Of a DNA stretch of 60,000 bases, positions 22,684-32,051 are shown in pieces. Below the pieces are notes generated by a model that was given only the letters and a program-made list of their open reading frames with translations, had not been told where the DNA came from and did no database searches. Position 1 is the stretch's first letter. Every line of letters begins with the position of its first letter. The DNA comes from Cryptomeria japonica (lineage: Eukaryota > Streptophyta > Pinopsida > Cupressales > Cupressaceae). The DNA is taken from assembly GCF_030272615.1 (NCBI RefSeq), contig NC_081407.1:264480574-264540573 (forward strand). Reading direction: 5' to 3'. The position numbers were made by a program, and so were the translations under genes.

Positions 22684-23914
22684 CTATGGTGACAAGAATA
22701 AAGATGATCAATCAAATGGTAGCAGATCATATGGAAAGGACGGGAAGAAGAATTCCTACCGGCATGGTAGAAGAGGCAACCGGAAGTAGAGTAGTCTCTA
22801 CACACATGAAAATGATACCATAGATGAGGAGAGTGTCTCAAATGATTGTTGCTGTGAAGATGAAGTCAGAGCAAACCATGTTATGTCCCAAGAGGTTCTG
22901 GTACCTGAAGAAGGAGAAGAAGAAGAAGAAGAAGAGAAAGAAGGAGAAGTAGATCTTGAAGCAGATCTCATCAATGCCTTGGAAGAACTGAAGAAAACAA
23001 GGAGAGATCTGAAGAGGGTTAAAAAGGTTGCAGCTGAAGAATAAGAGATGTTGGAGAAATCTCTTGAAGAATCCAAGAAAACTATTGTAGATCTAAAACT
23101 TTAATTGGAAAAAGCCAAGAGGATCTGTGAAGTTACTAGTACCAACTTCAGTAAAGAGGAGAAGGAGCATTAGAACTTGGAAGAAGAAATAATCAAGCTC
23201 CGAAAGGAATTAGAGAAAAGAAAGGAAGAGATGAAAGTGAGAAGCAACTATGAAGGAAGCACTGAAGCTTTAGACAAGATGTTGAGAAAACAGATGCAAT
23301 CTAAAGATACCGGTGGCTTACGATTTGAAGAGGGTCAAAGTTCAAATAGCAAAGACACATTTGGTAAGGAGATACAGTTTACTTCTTCAAATGAAGGTGA
23401 AGACAAGAATACATTCACGGTAAGCAAGGATACCAGTAAGAAGACATATGTGGATGCTGATAAGAACTACCACACAAACTGGTATACACAATCAATGAAC
23501 CGAAGGTCATACTTAATGCACCGACATGCAGATCCAAGGAGAAATGCAAGAGTTGATCATGAAGGATTCATGAAAGGAAGACCCGCGGTGAGGCAGTCTT
23601 TTGCAGGACCAAGGCAATCTAACCGGTATGTTCCAAACTTTCATGGTTATTGTCACTAGTGTAATAAGTTCGGTCATAGAATGGAAAATTGTTGGAAAAT
23701 GAGTGTCAACCCCAATTTTGAGAGTAGAAACTCATTTGCTACATTAAAAAGTACAAATTTCATATGTTATAATTGCAATGAGTTTGGTCATTAGAGTTAT
23801 GAGTGTAGGATAAATGTGGAGATGTCCTACAAGAATTATTTGAATACATCTTTCAATGCTAATGTAAAATGTTACAAGTGTTAAAATTTTGGTCACATAG
23901 CATGGCATTGTAAG
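22684..23914 (+). pseudogene. gag: gag, C-terminal part with coiled coil and zinc knuckles (Sirevirus-like element)
   Basis: This is the nucleic-acid-binding part of Gag. Directly after the solo LTR duplication the reading resumes with YGDKNKDDQ. There follows a glutamate run (GEEEEEEEKEGE), a heptad-rich helix (LINALEELKKTRRDLKRVKK), a second helix (IIKLRKELEKRKEEMK), and a LDKMLRKQMQSKDTGG segment like the LGY-type motif of Sirevirus gag. Three CCHC knuckles come last, near 23651 (CNKFGHRMENC), 23767 (CYNCNEFGH) and 23875 (CYKC, then NFGHIAWHC). With the split one at 19510 this makes four. Stops fall inside knuckles (for example TAG near 23658) and helices (about 23042, 23102 and 23172). 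Nothing here is translatable in one piece. Confidence 0.82.
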
Positions 23915-24448
23915 ATGAGAACTGATGAGAAAAAGAAAATAGTACCAGATCAAAAGATAGATACTAAACAAGAACACAAGATGATAGCAGGGGAGAAAAA
24001 AGAAGAGAAACATGTTTGGATAAAGAAGGAGAAGAACAAGACAGATTCAAGATTGATTGTGCAGACTGCTCTACATGTTGAAAGGGAGAATTTATGGGTA
24101 GTTGATAATGGCTGCTCAAATCTCATGACCGAAGACAAGAAAATTTTTATCAAGCTTGACGATTGGAATGGTGGTTATGTCCGGTTTGGTGACAACTCCT
24201 CTATCAAGATTAAGGGTCATGATACATTGAATATTGATGGAAAGCTCAAGGCTCATGACGTGTACTATGTGGAAGGACTAAAGTATAATCTGCTAAGTGT
24301 AAGTCATATGTGTGACAAAGGATACAATTTCACATTCGACTCTATCGGTTGTCAGATAAGAAAGAAAAGTATCGGTTAGGTTGTAGCACGAGGAAAGAGG
24401 ACAAATTGTAATGTCTACAATCTAAAGGAATGCTATTAGTCTTAATGA
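23915..24448 (+). pseudogene. Aspartic protease (Sirevirus-like element)
   Basis: Protease would cut the Gag-Pol polyprotein. After a lysine-rich linker the frame shows LWVVDNGCSNLMTEDK at about 24094-24141, the place of the copia motif DSGCSxHMTxD, with Asn where Ser or Thr is normal. YVEGLKYNLLSVSHMCDKG (near 24270) is the standard copia protease end. A TAG after KKSIG (24377-24379) and further stops before 24449 break the link to integrase. The Asn may already have made this copy inactive, or be a later change. Confidence 0.82.
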
Positions 24449-25555
24449 ATGATGGGACAGATTGATGAAAGATGGTTGTGGCATTGGAGATTAGGTCATG
24501 TGAATTTTAATAATCTAGTGAAAATAAGTAAAAACCAGTATGTGAGAAATATTCCACAAATAACTAAACCAACAAGTACTTTCTTTGATGAATGCATCAG
24601 AGGCAAGCAAATCAAAGTGAGTTGCAAAAAAAAAGAGTCTAATACCTCAACACCTCTGGAGTTAGTACATATAGATTTGTGTGGACCAACAAGGACAAGG
24701 GCTCTGACCGGTGAGAGATACTTCATGCTATTCATTGATGACTACTCAAGGATGACTTGGGTGACATTTTTGCATGAAAAATCATAGGAATTTGAAAGGT
24801 TCAAGATTTTTAGAAGGATGGTTGGAAATGATAGTGGACACTGGTTAAAGTGTTTAAGATCTGACCGGGGTGGAGAATATTCTTCAAATGAGTTTATTTA
24901 CTACTATGAGAAACATGGAATCCGAAGACAATATTCAACAGCAAAAACACCACAACAGAATGGTGTGGCAGAAACAAAGAATAGGATAGTGAAGGAAATG
25001 TCTAGAACAATGTTGAATGAGGCCAACATATTGGATACATACTGGAAGGAAGCATTTCATACTACTGTCTACACATTAAACCGGGTACAACTAAGAGTGA
25101 ACAGTAGAATGACTCCTTATGAGTTATGGTATGACTAGAAACCATCACTCAAGCATTTCAGAGTGTTTGGAAATAAGTGTTTCATAAAAGAGATGTTGAT
25201 GGATTAGGAAGTTTTGATTCCTGGAGTGATGAAGGAATCTTCTTGGGTTACTCAACCAATAGCAAAGCCTACAAATGCTACAACAAGAAATTGAGAAAAA
25301 TGGCTGATAGTATAAATATGAGAATAGATGAAGACCTACATAAGAAAGAATTTGCCGACACCCTATATTGATGTTTCAGATGATGAGCATGCAGATCAAT
25401 CTGACAATGGACTAGTAGAAGAAGCTCCAAGAAAGAACTCCAACCGATATGTGCAGAAGAACCATCCAGAAGAATAGATCATAGGAGATAAAAATGAAGG
25501 TGTACAGACCAAAAGGAGACTAGCCCGGAATGATGAGTAGGTAAATTTATGCTTA
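24449..25555 (+). pseudogene. int: Integrase (Sirevirus-like element)
   Basis: The GAG-pre-integrase segment has LWHWRLGHVNF and then FFDECIRGKQ, where the first cysteine of the HHCC pair is lost. The DDE core shows Asp in LELVHIDLCGPTR (near 24680), FIDDYSRMTWV (near 24735) and a recognisable Glu region PQQNGVAETKNRI (near 24950). The normal DRGGEYSSNEF block is present. The C-terminal part reads HFRVFGNKCF, then, after a frameshift near 25175, WSDEGIFLGYSTNSKAY. Stops lie at 24785-24787 and 25136-25138. Several more stops separate it from RT. The catalytic triad is intact but the frame is not. Confidence 0.87.
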
Positions 25556-26400
25556 ATGATAGAACTTGAGCCCAAAACATTTTATGAAGCTAGCAAAAGT
25601 GAGAAGTGGGTAGATGCCATGGATGAAGAGATAAAACAAATTAAGAAAAAACAAACTTGGGAACTTGTCCCTAGACTGGCAAACAAGAATGTCATAGGTA
25701 CCAAGTGGGTCTACTGGAACAAGATGAATGAAGAAGGCAAGATAATCCTACATAAAGCAAGGTTAGTTTGCAAAGGGTATGCTCAAGTGGAAGGTATTGA
25801 CTTCGAAGAAACCTTTGCACTGGTCGCTAGGTTATAAGCAATATGAATGTTTTTAGCTTTCTCTGCGTATAAAGGTTACAAGGTCTACCAAATGGACATC
25901 AAATATGCTTTTTTGAATGGTAACCTTGAAGAAGAGGTGTATATGGAAAAACTGGAGGGTTATCTTTTACATCATGATGAGAGTTTTGTATTCCAATTGA
26001 AGAAAGCCCTGTATGGTTTGAAGCAGGCTCCTAGAGCATGGTATTCCTAGTTAGACAAATACTTGAAGGAACAAGGATTCTGGAAAGGGAATGCAAACAA
26101 CAACTTGTATGTCAAGGTAAATAGAGATCACATGATTATAGTTGATGTATATGTGGATGATTTTATCTTTGGTGGAGACAAGGACATCATGTGCAAATAA
26201 TTTGCAGATCAGATCAAGACAAAATTTGAGATGTCCATGCTAGGTGAGTTATCCTATTTTCTTGGTTTGCGGATCTCACAATAGGAGAAAGGAATTTTCA
26301 TCTCACAAACCAAGTATGATAAAGACATGTTGAAGAAATCTCAAATGGATGATAAGAAACCGATAAGTACTCTCATGGTTACCGATTGTAGGTTGAGCAA
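25556..26400 (+). pseudogene. pol: Reverse transcriptase (Sirevirus-like element)
   Basis: Copia RT (RVT_2) is recognised from [20 protein letters not shown] at the start, then [57 protein letters not shown] and the catalytic YVDDFIFGG near 26150. Stops interrupt it at about 25835, 25844, 26048, 26198 and 26282. Most are TAG. All blocks occur in the normal order and in one frame, so the decay is by point mutation and not by rearrangement. Confidence 0.9.
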
Positions 26401-27106
26401 ACTAGATGAGTCGCCAAAAGTAGAGTAGACACTGTATGGGTCTATGATTGGTAGTCTGCTATATCTAACAACATCTAGACCAGATATTGTTAAAGTTGTT
26501 TGCATGGTTGCAAGAATCCAAGATACTCTTAAACAGTCTCACTTAAATGCAGTCAGGAGAATCTTCAGGTATCTGCAAGGAACTATCAGTTATGGTCTAC
26601 GGTATCGAAAGAGAGGAGAGTTCTCTTTGTAGGCTTATACTGATGCAGATTGGGAAGGAAGTACTGATGACCAAAAGAGTACAAGTGGAGATTATTTCTA
26701 CTTAGGAGACTAGTTAGTATCATGGCATAGCAAGAAGCAAGATTCGGTGCCATTATCTACTGCTGAGGCAGAGTATATAGCAGTTGCTACATGTTGTTCA
26801 TAGGTATTGTGGATGAAACAGACACTGAAGGACATACAGGTGGAGATACCAGAACCTATTCCAATCTGGTGTAATAACTCAAGTGCAATCAACATCTCCA
26901 AGAATCCAGTAATGCACTCAAGAAAAAAACACATTGCAATCAAGTATCACTTCTTGAGGGAGAAGGTAGCAGACAAGGAGGTCATAGTAGAATATGTTCC
27001 AACCAGTGAGCCGATTGCTGGCATGTTTACCAAGCCACTTCCTTTGGGCCCGTTTGAATACTTGAGACAAAATATGGGATTTGTCCCACCATCCGACAAC
27101 ACTTAA
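26401..27106 (+). pseudogene. RNase H and pol C-terminus (Sirevirus-like element)
   Basis: GSMIGSLLYLTTSRPDIVK leads into RNase H, with AYTDADWEGS near 26635, STAEAEYIAV near 26760 and a CNNSSAINISKNP block near 26870, where copia elements usually have CDNxSA. The change of that Asp to Asn removes one of the metal-binding acids. The C-terminus (KHIAIKYHFLRE, GMFTKPLPLGPF) is typical and ends at the natural-looking TAA at 27104-27106. Stops lie near 26629, 26713 and 26802. Confidence 0.88.
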
Positions 27107-27186
27107 ATGTGTAGGGAGGTGTATGGCTCATGGGGAGTCATTAATTGTTCCTATATCATGACTCTTGAATCATGAAGCATGGACAT

Positions 27187-27321
27187 AGGGGGAGAATGTG
27201 TCCTACCAGCTGAAGAAAAAGGGAGAGAATAAGGGTGGCCTAAGGTTCCCTTTTCCATTGTTGTCAAAGGGGGAGAGAAACCAGAACAGAAAGTGTTGAC
27301 ATCAATGCCAAAGGGGGAGAT
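27187..27321 (+). other. Three polypurine tracts before the 3' LTR
   Basis: TAGGGGGAGAATG (27187), CAAAGGGGGAGAGAAA (27265) and AAAGGGGGAGA (27310-27320, directly before TGTTGG). Several such tracts after pol are a known Sirevirus signature. The last one is the functional plus-strand primer site. Confidence 0.75.
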
Positions 27322-28216
27322 TGTTGGCATTGAGTTATCATTGATGTCAACCGGTATTACAGGCTACCGGTAGAGTGTGTCAACCCGGTATGAAGATGAT
27401 TGAACCAACATATAGAAGAGAAGTATGATTATGTGTTAACAGATGATATCACCGATATGAGGTGAGATGCAAAAGTGAGTTGGCATGCCTGAGTATTAAT
27501 GGGTAAGGCTTAAACTAGTATGATAGTTGGTTGTTTGTTTGTGATGAAGAGGCGAAATGTTAGATGAATCACAACAACACCTGGTGAGTTGAACTAAATG
27601 AATGGCATGAAGACATACCGGAAGAGAAGTTTCAATAGAGCAAGGGAGAGCATAAAGGCAGTGTTGTAGTGTGTGAAGATTTCGCATACCGGTAAGATTT
27701 AAACTGGTAGAGCAGAGTATTTAAGGGTTGCAAAACTTCATTTGCAATAGGGAATTTATTTTTGTATTTGAATCCTGATATTGTTTTCATTAAGTAGGTT
27801 CTTAGTGTGGGGGTTGTAGCTCCTTTAGGTTGTAGCGTATAAATTGTTCAGGGGTTGGTGCTCCTTTGATTCGGTGCTCATAAATCAAGGGTCGGTGCTC
27901 CTTGGGTTGGTGCCCTAAAAATTTAATCAGATCAGTTATATTGTGAGGGTGGATTAGAGCTGAAGATCTCCAGCAGCTATTCTCACTGATTTTTTCCCAC
28001 ATTGGGTTTTCCTTGTATATCTGTTGTTATGTGATGCATTCTTGTGTATGAGTTATTTTGATGATATAGAAAATCCTTTCACACACTTAGTTTGCATAGT
28101 TTGGCATACCGGTCAGCAGTATATTTGTTTCATAGAGTACTGGTATATCCCTATTTGAAGAAAAAGTGTTATATCACTGATTCACCCCACCTCTCAGTGA
28201 TCCATTGTGTCCAACA
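27322..28216 (+). repeat. 3' LTR of the Sirevirus-like element (internally deleted)
   Basis: 895 bp. Its sequence jumps from GAAGACATACCG to GAAGAGAAGTTTC at about 27620, the two edges of the 836-bp stretch present in the 5' LTR. It also has about 16 and 30 extra bases near 27860 and 28115. Confidence 0.88.
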
Positions 28217-28866
28217 ATATTTAGGGTCAAAGATAAAAATATTTCAAGATCTAGAGGCGGCCAATTTTTTTATCAACTTCGCAGCAAAACAAGCATCATC
28301 ATTGTGTCTGCAACATCGAAAAACCCGAGGAACACCTTTCATTTCATAAAAAGCTAAGTTGTTGTTTTTTGGGGGCAGTTTCACCTGGGGCACATTTTCG
28401 AGGCAAGTTAAAGGGGTAGCTAATAAATCTACTCAATTTGCGGTGAAACAAACCTCACCATTATGTTCACAGTAGTAAAGAACCCTAGAAATGCCCAGGT
28501 CAAATTATTGAATTATGACACCGTGAAATTTTCAACAATTTTTTTAGGGATTATTTTTTTCATATAGAAATTTGTACAACCATGTGGATCCATATGGACC
28601 TTACATACCATACTATGCACAAATACTAGTTGGGCAACATTAAAAAAAATTGCAAGTTCAGAATATTTTTTTAAAAAGAGTTCTCTTTAAATATTTTTAA
28701 TAAACAAAAGTGATTTAAAAAATCCATAGGTCAATATGCCTATAGTGTACCTATTATCCAATTTTATGCCATCATCTAGTCAACAAACTTTGACTGCCCA
28801 GTCAATATCTTTGATTGCCAACTCAACAATTTGACTGCCAAGTCATCAACCTCATCATCCTACCAT
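28217..28866. other. Unassigned non-coding stretch between elements
   Basis: About 650 bases with no gene. Near 28786-28850 a short TTGACTGCCAAGTCAACAA-like unit recurs about three times. The end (GTCATCAACC) resembles what follows the pol-less element at 45603, so this and 45603-45991 were one piece before that insertion. Confidence 0.5.
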
Positions 28867-28871
28867 GTCAT

Positions 28872-30049
28872 TGTTACTATTTACTAGGTTGTCATTAGTT
28901 TTATGTCCAAAGTCATTCTATATACTCTAGTCGATTATTACTACCGAAATATTCAATTGGTAAGCATAGAGCAGTCGGTTACAGAAGTTACAAGTCACAA
29001 AGTTTAGTATACACCGATTTGTCTACCGAGTAATGTTCTATGACTACCGAGCAGCAAAGATGGTATACCGAGTTGATACACACCGAGTGAAACATGTTAC
29101 CAGATTCATTGAACCTAGACACATATGTGGAAACATGTTACAAGATCGAGGAACAAGAAACCGTTATCACATAGGAAATTGTACCTTAAGATTTTGTATG
29201 ATTTTGAGGACATCTATCTAATGAAGTATTTTGTATGGTTATTCATACGATGAATCATGTTTGTAAGATCGAAGCATGAACAAGATCACCGTCATAAGAA
29301 ATCTATTTATACAGCATGAATTGAGGATCAATATGAGTGTGAAGCAAGACATATGTGAAAAGAAAAATCATGGGAAATCATTGAGTGTTATGACTGTTGC
29401 AGATACATAGAGGTCACCGAGAAGGATTTCAGAGAACAGTCAAGGAATAGAGTAAACAGAAAGGTTTACCAAGTTATTTTATGGGTTACTAAGGTATGCT
29501 ATAAGCAAGGTAATTTCATTTTGAGCACATAGAATCTGCTATAACATTTCAGATGTGAAGTTGCAGAAATTTTGTAAGATTTTGATTGTACTATTTTGAG
29601 TTGTAAGAGAAACCTTTAACATGGTAAAAGACTCTAACAAAGTCTATAAATTGTAAAGCCTTTAACCAAGTGCATCATTTTAGTATAAGTGTTGTAAAAT
29701 CCTTTAGCAAGGTAGATCTAAAGATCTTGTTATACTCCTAATAGGGTAAGCTATCAGAAATAGCTAAACATGTAGCTCTAACCGAGCAACCTTTATTATT
29801 GCAGTAGTGAAGTTGTGGGTGCCATCCTCACTACAGTTTTTCTCTCTAACAAGGAGTTTCAGCATAACCAAAATATATGTGTTATGGAGTGAATCATGTA
29901 TGATTGTTATTTATTTGTTTTAGCATTATATTATGTTTCAGCAATATTCAGTTTATGCTTAATAGTAAATTTATTGTTGAAGAAAATATTTGAAGTACTG
30001 ATTCACTCCTCCCCTCTCAGTACATTAGCTTTCCATATTGGGCCTAACA
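28872..30049 (+). repeat. 5' LTR of the pol-less element
   Basis: 1178 bp, TG to CA, directly followed by the primer site. A TATA-like CTATAAAT lies at 29644. The hexamer ACCGAG recurs at least six times. About 78 bases near 29715-29790 are absent from the right copy. Confidence 0.92.
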
Positions 30050-30051
30050 AT

Positions 30052-30063
30052 TGGTATCAGAGC
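30052..30063 (+). other. Primer binding site (initiator tRNA-Met)
   Basis: TGGTATCAGAGC, a perfect 12-base match to the initiator tRNA-Met 3' end, two bases after the LTR. Confidence 0.9.
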
Positions 30064-30111
30064 TTGAATCTTGGAAAAGGGTTTAACTGCCTAAAGAGAA
30101 AGATCTTATCA

Positions 30112-31466
30112 ATGGAAGGCTACAAACAATCTCGGAGAATTGTGAATCTTCAAAATGAATTGGATCATGCTAATCAAGTGATTGCTGACATGCAGAAACA
30201 AATGCAAAGATCACTGAAAGCTAGAGGAAGATTGTTTGATGATTTGCAGGACTCTCAAGAGTTGGTGGAACAAATTGAGACATCATTTGAGAACAGTATA
30301 TCTCAAGAGATTGAAGAAATGATTGGAGCATTGAAAGAAAAGAACAAAGCACTGACTGATCAGCTAAAAGCAATGAAAAGAGAACATGAACATTTCAGCA
30401 CACAGATGACTGAAAAATCTTGATGCATTGAGGACAGCCGAGGATAAATTTAAGAGATCTAGAAAGAGAAAAACAACAGCTTGAAGCATTAGTGTCTAAA
30501 AAGAATGATGAAATCACTAGGATGATTGGAATTCAAAGTAATCTATCAAATCAATTGGGTTATGCACATCATGAAGCAAATCTAAAAGATGATAAGAATC
30601 AAGCATTGAAACTTGAACTATCAAGATTGACCGATGAACTTGAAATAGAGAAGAAATCAAAAGAAACACTGAAGAAGAGTTATGATGCATCAAAGATGTT
30701 GGATGAGCAACTAAATACAAGAAGACCCAACAAAGATGTAGGACTCGGTTACAAAGGAAAAGACTCTACTGAGAAGGGAATCCACACTACCGAGAGAGGA
30801 GAATCATCAAAACAAGTTGGAAACAAGAAGAACATCAAAGGAAAGAAGCCTATTTGCAACTACTGTGGAAAACAAGGACATACTGCCAACTTGTGCCAAA
30901 TCAGAAAAGGTAAGCAACTGAATGTCACTAGGTCTAATGGTTATTGCTACAATTGCAATAAATATAGTCACTCATCTAATCAATGTAGGACAAAGTCTGT
31001 TAGCAATTATCAGAAGGAAAAATTCAAAGGGTTTTGTAAAAACTGCAATAGATATGGACACAGCACCGAGAAGTGTTGGTTTAAGTAGAAGAACTATATG
31101 TGGTCTGCACACCGAGCAAATACTAGAGGCTACCAAACTTACACAGATCTTAACCGACAGTATACTGCAGTACCATGGGATTACAATACAAGGATATGGT
31201 GTGAATGTTGTGGAAGATATGGACATATAAGTGCCAACTGCTTTATAAGGTTTGGAATGAACAATCGAAGATCATGGAGAAATCCTGGTATGGCATGTTT
31301 TCATTGTCACAAAGTTGGACACTTGGCTAGAGATTGCAGAGATCAACCTAGAGGAGATATTGAAGAAATAAAAAGAAAATTCCAGATGATTTGGAAAAAG
31401 AAGGAAATTGTGTCAAATGAAGAAAGCACCTTACCTACCAAGTTAGGTGCATCTATTCCAAATTAA
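30112..31466 (+). pseudogene. Gag-like coiled-coil protein with five CCHC zinc knuckles
   Basis: The ATG at 30112 lies 48 bases after the primer site. The first 100 codons are almost entirely helical and heptad-rich (NLQNELDHANQVIADMQKQM, LKEKNKALTDQLKAM). Two frameshifts occur near 30415-30470, then the frame is open from 30492. It shows another coiled coil (LKLELSRLTDELEIEKKSKE), an LDEQLNTRRPNKDVGLGYKG motif as in Sirevirus gag, and five knuckles: CNYCGKQGHTANLC, CYNCNKYSHSSNQC, CKNCNRYGHSTEKC, CECCGRYGHISANC and CFHCHKVGHLARDC. A TAG at about 31087 lies between knuckles three and four. The N-terminal capsid core (UBN2-like, as at 18736-19320) is missing altogether. It probably binds element RNA, and particle assembly would need a partner Gag (inference). 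Confidence 0.8.
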
Positions 31467-31977
31467 TCGGTAAAAGTATGAAGGGACTGCATTCTCTCAA
31501 GGTTAAAATCTTAACAGTTCCTAATTTATAAAGTCTTTTGGAGCACTAGTCAAGTCGGTAAATGCAAGAAGCCTATCAAGTCGGTAAATGCAAGAAGCCT
31601 ATCAAGTCGGTAAATACAGGAAGTCTGGCTACTCGGTAAAAGCACAAAAAGAAAGGTATATCGGTTTAGTGGAACTGAGTGCATTTAATGTTTTCTGACC
31701 TAACTACACGGAGCCCGATAAGGTAAAATTGTGTACTTAAAGCTTTTGCACTGTCATTTTACACTTACCAAGTTTTCAGAAAGTAGAGCGAAGTGATTCA
31801 AAGGTGATCAAATCTCTACCGAAGCAAAATTCAAGGTATTTATATCAATCACAATGCATTGTCAAGCAAGTTAACTGATCATATCAGTTGTGTTATATTT
31901 ACTAAGAGGAAAGCATATGCTGGTTAAAAGTTTTCAAACCCTAAGGCTAATTCGTTAGTGACTATCCAAAGTTTGAA
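31467..31977 (+). other. Spacer between the two genes of the pol-less element
   Basis: No coding region. It contains a 26-bp tandem repeat with TCGGTAAATGCAAGAAGCC starting at 31555, 31581 and 31607. In an autonomous Sirevirus, pol would lie here. Confidence 0.65.
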
Positions 31978-32051
31978 ATGGCTCCTAAGATTGAGAAACC
32001 CGCTGTTGTTGAGAACATTGAGAAGCCCGTACTGAAATACTCACTACCTCC
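31978..32051 (+). pseudogene. Second gene of the pol-less element, first 25 codons
   Basis: The ATG at 31978 opens a frame reading MAPKIEKPAVVENIEKP and ending LPP at the CCTCC duplication, where the nested element begins. Removing that element and one duplication (8,835 bases, a multiple of three) joins this frame to the one at 40887 without a shift. This shows that the two pieces are one gene. It is split by the insertion and cannot be expressed as a whole. Confidence 0.8.

Larger units (their letters stand above)
16974..28216 (+). mobile_element. Sirevirus-like Ty1/copia retrotransposon, decayed, with a nested solo LTR
   Basis: LTRs begin TGTTGGCATTGAG and end GTGTCCAACA at both ends. The order is gag, protease, integrase, RT, RNase H, as in Ty1/copia. 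Gag has a coiled coil and several CCHC knuckles. Three G-rich polypurine tracts lie between pol and the 3' LTR (27187, 27265 and 27310), a pattern known from Sireviruses. The 5' LTR is 1687 bp and the 3' LTR only 895 bp because of an internal deletion. Flanks GTTTT and ATATT do not form a clear target duplication. Many in-frame stops, mostly TAG, and frameshifts show it is old. Without the solo LTR the element would be about 8.1 kb. Confidence 0.9.

Noticed and set aside
16969-28221. Target duplication of the Sirevirus-like element
   Set aside because: GTTTT and ATATT share only three of five positions, which is too weak to claim.
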